64,000 nt of DNA, taken from NCBI RefSeq assembly GCF_024320865.1, contig NZ_JANDBD010000017.1, forward strand, positions 1 through 64,000, given 5' to 3'. How positions within the stretch are numbered: position 1 is the first letter of the stretch; every line of letters starts with the position of its first letter. A model generated the notes under the pieces. The model was not told the DNA's origin. It did not search any database and saw only the letters and a list, made by a program, of their open reading frames with translations. Positions 41,475 through 49,891 of this stretch are shown one piece after another. The DNA comes from Mycolicibacterium arenosum. GTDB lineage: Bacteria > Actinomycetota > Actinomycetes > Mycobacteriales > Mycobacteriaceae. Both the position numbers and the translations under genes were made by a program.

Positions 41475-42121
41475 CCGGCATCCCGCCGTGCGCGGTGGAT
41501 CCGGACCGGTGGTTCGACCGTCGCCGCCGCGTCGAGACCCTGGTGACCTGCCTGCGGTGTCCGACGCGTCGCCAGTGCGCCGGGGAGGCGCTGCGCGCCG
41601 GTACCAGGGAGGGCATGTGGGCGGGTGTCTGGATCGACGGCGACCACGAACCGGCGGTCAGGTGGTTGCAGGCGATCGCGGCGGACTGGCCGCCCCCGCG
41701 CCGCGCGGCGCCGCCGAGCCCGAACCGGGCACCCGCCCGGCGTGCGGCCCTTCCACTCCCCCGCCGTAGACCACTCCCCCGCTGCTCGGTCACCGCCGCA
41801 GTGGATGCGCGCGCATCGGGTCACTGCGAGGTGATGGCGCCGGGATGCCGCCTGAGCGGGGACCGGCACCTCAGCCGAGTCCCCGGCAGGGACCCGGCTG
41901 AGGCGACGTCGGCCGCCGAGGTGTTCAGTGCGTGCAGTCCGTGCGCCGAGATGGTCTGTGCAGAAACCGATCTCATGCGGCATCACGGCTTCGTCGTGGT
42001 GTCCACCGGTGCCGCGGCACGAACCCCGGTCCACTGGAGAGCCGCCCGCTGGGTCCTGCTGGGGCGCGCCGGCGAGCTGACCGAGGTCGACACCGCCGTT
42101 GCGGACGCGGAATCGGCGTGA
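41471..42121 (+). CDS. WhiB-type Fe-S protein with a second Cys-rich domain
   Basis: 216 residues. Residues 1-60 carry the WhiB cluster ligands Cys7, Cys27, Cys30 and Cys36 (C-x19-C-x2-C-x5-C) followed by GMWAGVW, the WhiB turn. After a Pro/Arg-rich linker the C-terminal part has CEVMAPGC and CSPC, with a His between (DRHLSRVPG), resembling a degenerate HNH or zinc-ribbon domain. Normal WhiB proteins are ~80-130 residues, so this is a fusion. It is translationally coupled to rep, suggesting a role in replication control or in rep expression. Confidence 0.8.
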   Translation: MTGIPPCAVDPDRWFDRRRRVETLVTCLRCPTRRQCAGEALRAGTREGMWAGVWIDGDHEPAVRWLQAIAADWPPPRRAAPPSPNRAPARRAALPLPRRRPLPRCSVTAAVDARASGHCEVMAPGCRLSGDRHLSRVPGRDPAEATSAAEVFSACSPCAEMVCAETDLMRHHGFVVVSTGAAARTPVHWRAARWVLLGRAGELTEVDTAVADAESA

Positions 42122-42130
42122 CCGGAGAAC

Positions 42131-42160
42131 GGTGCCGATTAACCGCGGTTGATCGGCACC
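42131..42160. promoter_or_regulatory. 30-bp imperfect palindrome between convergent genes
   Basis: A 30-bp palindrome with a single mismatched pair and no loop, centred on AACCGCGGTT. Its inner 18 bp differ at one position from the perfect palindrome at 45409-45426. It could be a bidirectional terminator, but the lack of a loop and the shared core favour a protein-binding (parS-like) site. Confidence 0.6.
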
Positions 42161-42180
42161 ACCGGCGTGACGATGAATCG

Positions 42181-42597
42181 TCAGCGCGCGGCGGCCGCCC
42201 GCTGGTGGCGCCGGCGTGCGAGCGCCTCCTCGATCAGAGCCGACGCGAAGTCCTGCGCCGTGAGCAGCACGTCATCGCGCTTAGCCTCCAGCCAGGCGTC
42301 ACGCAACGCGTGGGCCGTGCCGGGTTGCAGTCGCAGGGTGCGCGGTGCCTTCTGCTCGGCCGCCGCGGTCGCGGGGCCGGGAAGCGTGCTCACCGTCGCG
42401 GACTGCTGCGGCTCGGGTGCGGCCGCGACCGGTGCCGGCGCGACGGGTGCCGGTGACTCCGCGATCGTCGCCGACGGTTCCACGACGGCCGCCGGCGGGG
42501 CGGGCGCCTGTTCGGGTTCGGCCGCGAGGGGCCGTGTGCGCTCCCCCACGGTCGACAACATTCCGAGCACGGCGGCGTTCGTGTCCTTCTTAGGCAT
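42181..42597 (-). CDS. RHH-type partition protein (ParB analogue), system 1
   Basis: 138 residues. A long Ala/Pro-rich flexible N-terminal half precedes a ~45-residue C-terminal domain (TLRLQPGTAHALRDAWLEAKRDDVLLTAQDFASALIEEAL) with the strand-helix-helix pattern of ribbon-helix-helix DNA-binding proteins. It overlaps parA by 8 nt. Small RHH proteins next to ParA (ParG, omega) bind arrays of short repeats upstream of parA, and such an array lies at 43411-43953. Confidence 0.7.
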   Translation of the reverse strand: MPKKDTNAAVLGMLSTVGERTRPLAAEPEQAPAPPAAVVEPSATIAESPAPVAPAPVAAAPEPQQSATVSTLPGPATAAAEQKAPRTLRLQPGTAHALRDAWLEAKRDDVLLTAQDFASALIEEALARRRHQRAAAAR

Positions 42598-43384
42598 GAT
42601 GCTTCCCTCTGTTCCGTCGACCCTCGTCCACGAGGCTCATCACTTCCACGGTGAAATGCGCGTACGCCTGAGCGAGATCGGCGTCGGCGTTCTCGTCGCC
42701 GACAACCAGCAGTTCGTTGACCATCCGTTCGGCGGCGGTGCGTTTCGGGATCGTCGTGGTGAACAACGGCAGTCCGTCGGCCGTGAGTCTCTTCAAGGTG
42801 TCGCGACTGATGAGCGTGCGGTCCTCGTACTTGGTGAGCAGCACGCCGAGCAACGTCGCCGACAGCACCTGGTGTCGACGCAGGATGTCGGACCACTCGA
42901 GGAACATGTTCACCCCTCGCCTGCCCCACTTGCTGGCATCGGTGGGGACGATCAACCAGTCCGCCGCGCTGAGCGCGGTGATCACCAGCTGACCCAGGTT
43001 CGGCGAGAGATCCAGGATGATGGCGTCGTAGTCGTGGCTGACCGGTTGCAGCGCCAGGGCGAGCTGACTCTCGCGGCGGTGCATCGTCACGAGCTCCTGA
43101 TCCAGCTTGGCCACCGCCAGCGTCGAGGGAATCAGATCGAGATTCGGAATGCGGGTGGGCCGCAGCACCTTCTCGATCGGCGCCACCTCCTTGATCAGGT
43201 CGTAGACGTCGCATTCGACGTCGTCGTCCGGATCGAACATCGACGTCGAGTTGGCCTGCGGGTCGCAGTCGACGAGCAGTGTTCTCCAGCCGGCCCTCGC
43301 GAGCCCCGCGGCGAGATTGACCGACGTGAACGACTTGCCGACGCCACCCTTGTGGTTGGCGATCGCGATCACTTCCGCTTTCAC
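42590..43384 (-). CDS. parA: ParA partition ATPase, system 1
   Basis: 264 residues from GTG 43384, which has AAAGGAG 8 nt upstream (GTG 43402 also possible). Deviant Walker A KGGVGKS, the A' motif LLVDCDPQANST, and Walker B IILDLSPNLG. No N-terminal HTH extension, so it is the short ParA form (type Ib) that relies on its partner for DNA recognition. It acts by forming ATP-dependent patterns on the nucleoid that move the plasmid. Confidence 0.92.
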   Translation of the reverse strand: MKAEVIAIANHKGGVGKSFTSVNLAAGLARAGWRTLLVDCDPQANSTSMFDPDDDVECDVYDLIKEVAPIEKVLRPTRIPNLDLIPSTLAVAKLDQELVTMHRRESQLALALQPVSHDYDAIILDLSPNLGQLVITALSAADWLIVPTDASKWGRRGVNMFLEWSDILRRHQVLSATLLGVLLTKYEDRTLISRDTLKRLTADGLPLFTTTIPKRTAAERMVNELLVVGDENADADLAQAYAHFTVEVMSLVDEGRRNRGKHHA

Positions 43385-43410
43385 AACAGTCACTCCTTTC
43401 ACTTCGGTTA

Positions 43411-43953
43411 CAGCGAGTCAATCACCGCGTGAGCGCATCACCTGGTCGCGACGCGACGCCGCAACACGGTGATGCGATGTTGTGATGATCGCGTGACCCG
43501 GCGATTCGGTGATGCGCTCACCGGGCCACGGGGTGATCCGGCGACGCTGCGATCCGGCCACTCGGTGACGTCGTCACCATGTGGCCGGGTGACGTCGCGA
43601 CCCGGTGACTGAATCGCCACGTGATCCGAACACCACATCGCCGAGTGATCGCGCCACGGGATCGCCGGGAGATCGGGTGACCACGTGATGCCGTGCCGCG
43701 ATTCCGTGTCCGGGTGATCCGATGGCGCTGCGATTCGATCACTCCGACATCGTGTGACCGCGTGATGCGGTGATCGGGTCGCCCCGTCACCCGGTCGCGG
43801 TGCGACGGCGTGATGCGATCACGAGGTGACGCGGTCATCGAGTGACCGCGTGACACGATGACGCGGTGAGCGGGCATCACCGGTGACGGTGTGATCGGGT
43901 GATCAGATCACCGGATCACCGGATCACCGGATCACCGGATGTCCGGATGGCCG
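43411..43953. repeat. Degenerate 8-bp tandem repeat array, candidate centromere
   Basis: For about 540 bp the sequence can be cut into successive octamers resembling GATCCGGT / GATCACCG (for example GATTCGGT GATGCGCT, and GATCCGGC GACGCTGC), roughly 65 units. The phase is held for long runs with a few shifts (one near 43700). Units occur in both apparent orientations (GTGATC or GATCAC cores). It lies directly upstream of the type Ib parA, where RHH centromere-binding proteins of other plasmids bind arrays of 7-10 bp sites. Confidence 0.7.
43906..43953. repeat. Four perfect plus two near-perfect GATCACCG octamers
   Basis: GATCACCG at 43906, 43914, 43922 and 43930, then GATGTCCG at 43938 and GATGGCCG at 43946. 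This is the least decayed part of the array and gives the best consensus. Confidence 0.85.
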
Positions 43954-45408
43954 CCGACCCGGAGCGGCCGGTCCGCGGGACACTGTCACCCGGTGATCGG
44001 ATCATATAGTGATTCGGGGTTTCAGAGCCGCTGGGGCCCGCACTCGAGCGATGTCCAGCGGCACCGTCGCGTTCCGTCACTGTGACGCACGGGGTCGAGG
44101 TGCACCGTGTGACTCGACTCCGGCTACTCCGTTCGCGCCTCGCGGAGGCCGTGCCGCCGCAGACACGAGTAGTCGACGGGGATGTCCGCGCCGTCATCGG
44201 TCGGTCGAGTGGGTGCCGTCGGCCGGGGAGTGTGTTGTAAATCCGTGCAGCACCGCGCCAACCCGCAACTCAGTCGGAGGTGCGCACCTAGGCGACGGCG
44301 CAGGGGTCGCGCCGCGGCGACGCGCGCGGGAACACGCCGCGTTGAAGCCCAACCGTGAGTGCTGCGTGGCGGCGCCGGAACGAGGAATGCGGTGTGCGAC
44401 GACGCGCGACGGTTCGGCGCTGGACCGACATCATCGGCCGTTCGGCTTAGATCGCGATCGGCTTCTTCGATAATCGGCGTGTGGTTGCTCGGTGTCGGGT
44501 CCCGCGCAGGGTTCGATAGGCCACCACGCCGCGATCGGCCGGAACTGTAGCCGTCGACCTCATGCGAAATCGTTTCGCGCATCCGGCGACACCAGACTCC
44601 GCCTGGGCTCTCGGAGTAGGGGAGTAGGGGAGTAGGGGAGCTCGCCACGGGCGGCTTCGACGGTGCGGCCCGATCGGGAGCAGATGCCACGGACCCTCGC
44701 GCACCGGGCAGATGAGCGATACCGGGGACTCGTGGCCTGTCGCAGCCGCGCGTTGTAGGCGCTCGAGAACGCTGCCAACCGTCGACTGAACGGCGGCCGG
44801 CGTGGCATGACAGTCACCGCCGAACTCGGATCCCGGCGAGGACTTCTCCGTCCGGCCCTACGTCCATGACCACGCCGCCGCTTCGATCGGCGCGACTCCG
44901 GCCGAGTGGCAGCGGGACCGGCGTGCCCAGCGACGCTCGGGCAGCTGTTCGGTTGCTCGGTCGAGGCGCTGACAACGTCTGCGACCGCGGACTACGTGAC
45001 GCGAAGGCCTCTGCTCTTCGAAGTACCCATCCTCGCCGTACCCGGCGGTGGGCCCCGACGTGCACCGCTCAACGCCCTCGGCCCGACGGGACGCGCGTGT
45101 TCCGCGGGCTGTGACGGCAGGCTGCTGCACGCGGCTGGATCGCGGGACGAGCATCGGAGACGGCGTTCCAGGTGTCGCGGAAGGCGGACACGGCGCGTCC
45201 GACGTCGGGACCCCGAGGACGCGCTCGCGGACTGCGGTGCGCGAGCTTGGGACGAATGGTGCGGGGCGCCGGCCCGGTCCCATGGAGCGCCGAGGATGCG
45301 CGGCGCCGCGGCAGGCGTTGCGCCTGGCCGCGGTGCGTTCACGGACCCGCACAGGTCCGTCCCATCCGGCGTCCCGGCGCGGACCGCCTACCCGCCTCCG
45401 TGTTAGCC
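43954..45408. other. Gene-poor region between the two partition systems
   Basis: Frames on both strands overlap each other without ribosome-binding sites or domains, so I call no gene. It contains a short direct repeat of GGAGTAGG (three and a half copies, 44613-44640). The position between rep/par genes, the octamer array and the 45409 palindrome makes it a candidate for the replication origin or other cis-acting plasmid functions. Confidence 0.5.
44613..44640. repeat. 8-bp tandem repeat GGAGTAGG x3.5
   Basis: Perfect copies at 44613, 44621 and 44629, then GGAG. The unit length equals that of the par array but the sequence is unrelated. Confidence 0.75.
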
Positions 45409-45426
45409 GATTAACCGCGGTTAATC
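45409..45426. promoter_or_regulatory. 18-bp perfect palindrome, candidate parS for system 2
   Basis: GATTAACCGCGGTTAATC reads the same on both strands. It lies 219 bp upstream of parA of system 2. The AACCGCGGTT core recurs at 42131-42160. Size and symmetry fit a ParB/KorB-type HTH dimer site. Confidence 0.6.
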
Positions 45427-45644
45427 ATCCGACTACGCACTGACCTGGTGAAACGGTGCCGATAAGGGGTTCTCGAAGCGCCTCCCGCACTTCTGGGAAG
45501 TTTGCCCATGAACCGTGCGGTCCACCCGGCCAGTGGTGACGGCGCGTGTCGGTCCGCCGTTTGCGCTGGTAGATCGGTATTCTCAAGCCGTTCCATCCGA
45601 AGTACTCCGCGTTTGAGCGGGGGAAGCACACGGAAGGCCTGTTA

Positions 45645-46352
45645 ATGGCTGTACACGTCGTCCTCAATCAGAAGGGCGGAGTCGGCAAGAGCACCATCGC
45701 GGTCAATCTGGCCGCCGTCACCGCCGACGTCCTCAACACCGGAGATCCCGAAGCCAGTTCGCCCGTACTCGCCCTGTCGGTGGACCCGCAGGGATCCGCG
45801 GTCTGGTGGGCGTCCCGGGTGAACGACCTGCCGTTCCACATCGCCCAGGGGCACGACGATCTGGCCGGTCTCAAGAAGCTGAAGAACCTGCCCGGCATCA
45901 AACACGTCTACGTCGACACCCCGGGGTGGATCGACCTCAGCGCCGACGGCGACTCGGGTGATCCGCTCGGTGAGGGAGCGGCCGCCGACGTGCTGCGCAC
46001 CGTCCTGGACATGGCGGATCTCGCGATCGTCCCGATCGAGCCCGAGCCGCTCAGTTTCGATCCGACGGCCCGGACGATCAACACGGTGCTGAAGCCGCGT
46101 GGCGTTCCCTACCTCGTGGTCGTCAACAACTGGGATCCGCGGGACGGCGTGCACGACCTCAACGAGACGAAGGGCTTCGTGAAGGCGAACGGGTGGCCAC
46201 TGGCCAACAGCGTGATCCGTCATTACAAGCTGCACACCCGAGCCAGCGCCGATGGCCTGGTCGTGACCGAGTACCCCGCGAACCGAGTGGCTTTGCAGGC
46301 TCGCGAGGACTTCTACAAGTTGGCTCTCGAACTGAACATCGGAGGTCGATGA
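45645..46352 (+). CDS. ParA-like partition ATPase, system 2
   Basis: 235 residues. Deviant Walker A QKGGVGKST, the A' region VLALSVDPQGSAVWWAS, and Walker B HVYVDTPGW. Short form without an HTH extension. It diverges strongly from the system 1 ParA, with a different A' and a shorter C-terminus. ATG preceded by ACGGAAGG. Its stop overlaps the start of the ParB gene (ATGA), so the two are co-translated. Confidence 0.88.
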   Translation: MAVHVVLNQKGGVGKSTIAVNLAAVTADVLNTGDPEASSPVLALSVDPQGSAVWWASRVNDLPFHIAQGHDDLAGLKKLKNLPGIKHVYVDTPGWIDLSADGDSGDPLGEGAAADVLRTVLDMADLAIVPIEPEPLSFDPTARTINTVLKPRGVPYLVVVNNWDPRDGVHDLNETKGFVKANGWPLANSVIRHYKLHTRASADGLVVTEYPANRVALQAREDFYKLALELNIGGR

Positions 46353-47188
46353 TGGCCCGCGGATCACGAACCAGCCTCGCCGATCTGGCCGGTGCGGTCG
46401 GTGACAACTCCCCGGTCGAACGGCTCGTCGCCGCCCCGTCCAATGCGGCGGGACAGATGCCGCTCAAGGACCTCGTCGCCAATCCGCGCAACCCGCGTGA
46501 CGACCTCGGTGATCTCGCGAACCTGGCGTCGATCGCCGACATCCAGCTTCAGCCCGTCGTCGCGGTGACGAAGAGGGCCTACCTCGCGTTGTATCCCGAC
46601 GACGCGATCACCGCTCGCTACGTCGTCGTCAACGGCTGCCGCCGCCTCGCCGCAGCCCACGAGTACGGCCGCACCGATCTCTCCGTCGTCGTCAACGACG
46701 AGATCGCGCGCGACCGCGTCACCCTCATTTCGGCGTCGATCGCCGAGAACGTCGACCGGCAGGACTTCGACGTGATCGAAGAGGCCAAGGCGGTCGAGGC
46801 GCTGGTACGGGAATGCGGCCGCGGCGACGAGGCGGCCGCCCGACTGCACCGGACGACGGCGTGGGTATCGCAGCGGCGAGCGCTGCTCAAGCTGGCTCCC
46901 GAGTTGCAGACCGCCCTGCGCCGCGGCGAACTCGCCATCCGCGAAGCTCGCAACCTGGCGCAGGTCCCCATGGAGCAGCAGGTGGCCCGGTGGCGGGCCT
47001 CGCTCGACAAGAAGGACAAGGGTGGACGGGGGAGCGGCTCGGATACCCCCCGCCCCGAGAGTCCTGCCCGCGTGATCACCAGGGCGATCGCGGACTTCGA
47101 CGCCAAACCCGAGGCCCTCGCCGACGCCTTGAAGACGCACCTCGGCGATGACGGGGTCGCCCGGTTAGTCGCGCTCTGGACGGCGTAA
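46349..47188 (+). CDS. ParB-like partition protein, system 2
   Basis: 279 residues from ATG 46349 (ATG 46352 possible; GGAGGT precedes). ParB/Spo0J N-terminal domain: NPRNPRDDLGDLANLASI, then VVNGCRRLAAAHE in place of the usual GERRxRA box, and ENVDRQDFDVIEEAKAVEAL. An HTH follows (GDEAAARLHRTTAWVSQRRALLKL), then a C-terminal helical domain. The altered arginine box (Cys for Glu) may change CTP use. Its DNA site is probably the palindrome at 45409. Confidence 0.87.
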   Translation: MMARGSRTSLADLAGAVGDNSPVERLVAAPSNAAGQMPLKDLVANPRNPRDDLGDLANLASIADIQLQPVVAVTKRAYLALYPDDAITARYVVVNGCRRLAAAHEYGRTDLSVVVNDEIARDRVTLISASIAENVDRQDFDVIEEAKAVEALVRECGRGDEAAARLHRTTAWVSQRRALLKLAPELQTALRRGELAIREARNLAQVPMEQQVARWRASLDKKDKGGRGSGSDTPRPESPARVITRAIADFDAKPEALADALKTHLGDDGVARLVALWTA

Positions 47189-47262
47189 CGCGCGAATCGG
47201 GGTACAGCCGGCTGAGTTCGCGCCCGCGTCGCAGCCGACGGCACCTCAGGCGGTCGGCCGCG

Positions 47263-48030
47263 TCACGAGGGACCCTTCGGCTCCCGACTTCCGAGGTCGG
47301 CGAAAGCACTGCGCAGCGCGTCCGCACGACTCAGCACGTGATGCACCGCGTGCGGTCGAGTGCTCTCGAGCGCGAGTACGGCGCGCGACGTACGCAGCTC
47401 GGCTGACGCCAGACCGAGGATCACCATCGTGGCGGGCGTCAAGTCCTCGGCGCCGGCGTCGATGCGCAGTTCGTCGAGCCACTCACGGTCGTCGTCGGGC
47501 AATTCGTACCGGGACGCCTGGTGCAGCATGTCGGAGACCAGGGCGAGCAGCTCCTCGTGGTGCTCGGCGAGCCAGGCCTGCTCGGTGGGTCGCCGATCGC
47601 GGGCCGCTCGCTGAGCCTGACGCTCGGTCCTGCTGATCTTCTCGTCCGGGCGGTCGTACCGCAGGAGCGCCTCCAACCGGTCGATCCGATCGATCACGCC
47701 CTGCTTGCCGACACCGACCTGGGAGCCGATCTGCGCGAGGAACAGACCGCGGTCGCGGCCGGCCTTGAGGAAGTGCAACTCGCGGCGCCGGTCCTCCCAC
47801 CACAGGTGGTTGTTCAAGGTCAGCGCGTCGCAGACATCGGCCTGAAGCACCCACCGCGGTATGCTCGGACCACTGTGTTTCCGCAGGTAGTCGAGTACTT
47901 CGCGGGGATCGGCGAGGGGCGAGTCGGGCAATCGGTCGCGGTGGAGGTCGTCGACCTTCTTGCGCCGCCGGGCGATCATCTCGATGGCCCTGGAGACCTC
48001 GAAGTGATGCACTTTAGGGCGGGAAGCCAC
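47263..48030 (-). CDS. Plasmid-type helix-turn-helix protein
   Basis: 255 residues. A conserved N-terminal region (VHHFEVSRAIEMIARRRKKVDDLHRDRL) is followed by a winged-HTH-like segment (RDRGLFLAQIGSQVGVGKQGVIDRIDRLEALLRYD) and a mostly helical C-terminus. I recall similar proteins on mycobacterial plasmids, but no function. It is convergent with the ParB gene, 74 nt away. Confidence 0.65.
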   Translation of the reverse strand: MASRPKVHHFEVSRAIEMIARRRKKVDDLHRDRLPDSPLADPREVLDYLRKHSGPSIPRWVLQADVCDALTLNNHLWWEDRRRELHFLKAGRDRGLFLAQIGSQVGVGKQGVIDRIDRLEALLRYDRPDEKISRTERQAQRAARDRRPTEQAWLAEHHEELLALVSDMLHQASRYELPDDDREWLDELRIDAGAEDLTPATMVILGLASAELRTSRAVLALESTRPHAVHHVLSRADALRSAFADLGSREPKGPS

Positions 48031-48182
48031 CCCGTCAGTATTTCACTGACGGATGAACGGCCCGGCGAACGACGCGCGGGGATCAGGGTGACGACGTGAT
48101 GACGGCCTCGTGCACTGGGTGTGCATACAGCCTGTGGTCTTACCGTCCGGCGTCGACGCGGGATGCGCCGACCGATCGGAGA

Positions 48183-48449
48183 CTACCGGACGGAATCACC
48201 ATCCCGATCCGCGTCGCGACTCCGAACGGGCGATGAGGAAACGCCAGTGCGCGCTGCGAGAGCGATCACGACCGCCGTGAGGAGGATCTCGGCGTAGACG
48301 CGCTGCGCGCGGTCGACAAGGTCGGCGCCGCCATCCGACTGGGCCATGATCGGGTCGAGTGCTCGACGATAGCGATCGGCGGCACCGGCGAACCTGTCGG
48401 CGGCCACCCGATCACCGCGCAGGATCAGGTGGTGAAGGGATGCCACCAA
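48183..48449 (-). CDS. Small hypothetical protein
   Basis: 88 residues, GTG or ATG near 48449, overlapping the end of the upstream gene by 38 nt. Helical N-terminus (HLILRGDRVAADRFAGAADRYRRALD) and a hydrophobic segment (IYAEILLTAVVIALAAR-like) that may be a membrane helix. No family recognised. Confidence 0.4.
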   Translation of the reverse strand: MVASLHHLILRGDRVAADRFAGAADRYRRALDPIMAQSDGGADLVDRAQRVYAEILLTAVVIALAARTGVSSSPVRSRDADRDGDSVR

Positions 48450-48840
48450 GCGCGACGGCGTGGTTCATCTCCGAAGTCCGTCGACCGAAATCGCGATCGT
48501 CGACTGTGGCCGCGTCGCGACCCACTGCGACGAGTTCGGGCACCCACGAGCTGAGTCGTGACAGCGCGTCGGCCTGCCGAACGAGGGTGAGGACGACGCG
48601 CAGATCACCGGTCCGGGACGCGCGCCGTGCGAGCCGCATCGCATCCCGTTTGACGCGGCTGCGCATGGTCTCCACTCGGTGGTGGTCGTGCGCGGCGACG
48701 CGGGCGACGGCCGCGCCGCTGGTGTGGGCCGTGCGCTCGGCGCGAATCACGGAGACCTCGATGACGGCGCACATCCGACCGAGCTGTTCGACTGCCGATC
48801 GCAGGCGGAGGTCGAAGGCGGGGTTCGAACGTTTCACCAT
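48412..48840 (-). CDS. Hypothetical helical protein
   Basis: 142 residues from ATG 48840. Entirely helical and basic (FDLRLRSAVEQLGRMCAVIEVSVIRAERTAHTSGAAVARVAAHDHHRVETMRSRVKRDAMRLARRA). No domain recognised. It overlaps the small gene downstream, so the two probably form a unit. Confidence 0.5.
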   Translation of the reverse strand: MVKRSNPAFDLRLRSAVEQLGRMCAVIEVSVIRAERTAHTSGAAVARVAAHDHHRVETMRSRVKRDAMRLARRASRTGDLRVVLTLVRQADALSRLSSWVPELVAVGRDAATVDDRDFGRRTSEMNHAVALGGIPSPPDPAR

Positions 48841-49092
48841 CGTCAAGTCCGTGTGAGTCGTCGATCGGCAGCAGTTGTGCCGAGAGGTCAGCTCGGCCGC
48901 GCTCATCGTCGAGACATGCTGTACGCGAGTGTAATAGCCGTCCGGCACCGGTCGAAACGCGCCGAAGTCGGCGATCGCCTTCGGTCCACACGGGGCACCG
49001 ATCGGCGATCGCGCACCCGCCGACGAGCGTCCGCCGTCGGAGGAGATGTCGGACGGAGCGCACGCCGGCACACGGCGCGGTGTCGTCCTGCA

Positions 49093-49527
49093 CTAGGTCT
49101 GCTCGGTGAGCTCCCCGATATTGCCCGGGGTCATGAACTGCGCGAGCGCGTCGAGGTAGTTCCGCGCCACCGCCTGATACCGATCCGCCGCCTCACTCGT
49201 GGCGCGATCGGCATCCAGGAGATCCTGCTGCGCGGCGATCAGCAGCCGGTTCGCCTCGGTCATCGACACCAGCCGAGCCTGCAACTCGTCGATGCGCGTG
49301 TCGACGGGTGCGGCGACGCCGGGCGACGTCGGCAGTTGATCCTCGTAGACGTACCAGCGCAGACGTTCAGGCCGGGGGAGCGCACCGCCGCGGATCTGGC
49401 CCGCGGTGATGGCGCGGATGACCGTTCGCGGATCCTTGCCGAGCCGGGCGGCCGCGTCCTTCAAGAACACGACGGGACCGCCCGGTGTGGTCTCCACGCC
49501 GGGCGGCGGTTGCTTCGGAGCGGTCAT
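49093..49527 (-). CDS. HTH protein with coiled coil
   Basis: 144 residues. N-terminal MerR/excisionase-like HTH (VVFLKDAAARLGKDPRTVIRAITAGQIRGGALPRPERLRWYVYEDQL) and a C-terminal coiled coil (TRIDELQARLVSMTEANRLLIAAQQDLLDADRATSEAADRYQAVARNYLDAL). Probably a DNA-binding plasmid protein that oligomerises. It is divergent from the twin ribbon-helix-helix genes, with two operator-like palindromes in the shared intergenic region. Confidence 0.65.
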   Translation of the reverse strand: MTAPKQPPPGVETTPGGPVVFLKDAAARLGKDPRTVIRAITAGQIRGGALPRPERLRWYVYEDQLPTSPGVAAPVDTRIDELQARLVSMTEANRLLIAAQQDLLDADRATSEAADRYQAVARNYLDALAQFMTPGNIGELTEQT

Positions 49528-49578
49528 CGCGACGCTACGACCGTGTCGGGGTCGTGGTGTGCCTCCCTAGCTGCATTC

Positions 49579-49598
49579 ATGCTCTTCGTTAGGAGCAT
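49579..49598. promoter_or_regulatory. 20-bp operator-like palindrome, site 1
   Basis: ATGCTC at the left end and GAGCAT at the right end form an imperfect palindrome, 52 bp from the second site. Confidence 0.5.
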
Positions 49599-49630
49599 CA
49601 TAGCGACATGCCGACCATGCAGACTCGCAG

Positions 49631-49650
49631 ATGCTCCTATTTAGCAGCAT
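49631..49650. promoter_or_regulatory. 20-bp operator-like palindrome, site 2
   Basis: ATGCTCCTA ... TAGCAGCAT, similar to site 1. TAGGAGCATC (49590-49599) and GATGCTCCTA (49630-49639) also pair across the two sites. They lie 66-137 bp before the first ribbon-helix-helix gene. Confidence 0.5.
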
Positions 49651-49715
49651 AGGTGTCGTAGACTAACGGCATTGTCAACGCAGCGTGATCACCGCTCGAG
49701 AACAGAGGAGGGGCC

Positions 49716-49880
49716 GTGCGGAAACGGAAGTCCGAGACGCGTCAACTCACCAAGCTCGTCGCGGTGCGGTTCTCGCCCGATGATCTGGAGACTCTGCAGG
49801 AGGAGGCGACGCGGCGCGAGATCAGCGTTCCGCAACTCCTCCGCGAGATCACGCTGACCACCCTCAGCGCCGCTTCCTGA
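49716..49880 (+). CDS. Small ribbon-helix-helix protein, copy 1
   Basis: 54 residues from GTG 49716, with GAGGAGGGG upstream. A strand (LVAVRFSPDD) and two helices (LETLQEEATRREI and SVPQLLREITLTTLSA) give the typical Arc/CopG fold. It is duplicated immediately downstream. Likely a DNA-binding repressor: copy-number control, antitoxin, or autoregulator acting on the nearby palindromes. No toxin partner is recognisable. Confidence 0.75.
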   Translation: MRKRKSETRQLTKLVAVRFSPDDLETLQEEATRREISVPQLLREITLTTLSAAS

Positions 49881-49891
49881 AACGAGCGACC

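Noticed and set aside
42131..42160. Simple bidirectional terminator between whiB and the RHH gene
   Set aside because: Not excluded, but a loopless 30-bp dyad sharing its core with a second site 3.3 kb away fits a protein-binding site better.
43518..43880. Apparent 120-residue protein with an 8-residue repeat upstream of parA
   Set aside because: The peptide repeat is produced by the underlying 8-bp DNA repeat (24 bp = 8 codons); non-coding array is the better explanation.
43411..43953. Possible CRISPR array
   Set aside because: Units are 8 bp and contiguous, with no spacers and no cas genes.
44009..45443. Several 80-190 residue frames on both strands between the partition systems
   Set aside because: They overlap each other, lack start signals and show only Arg/Pro/Ala-rich antisense-like composition.
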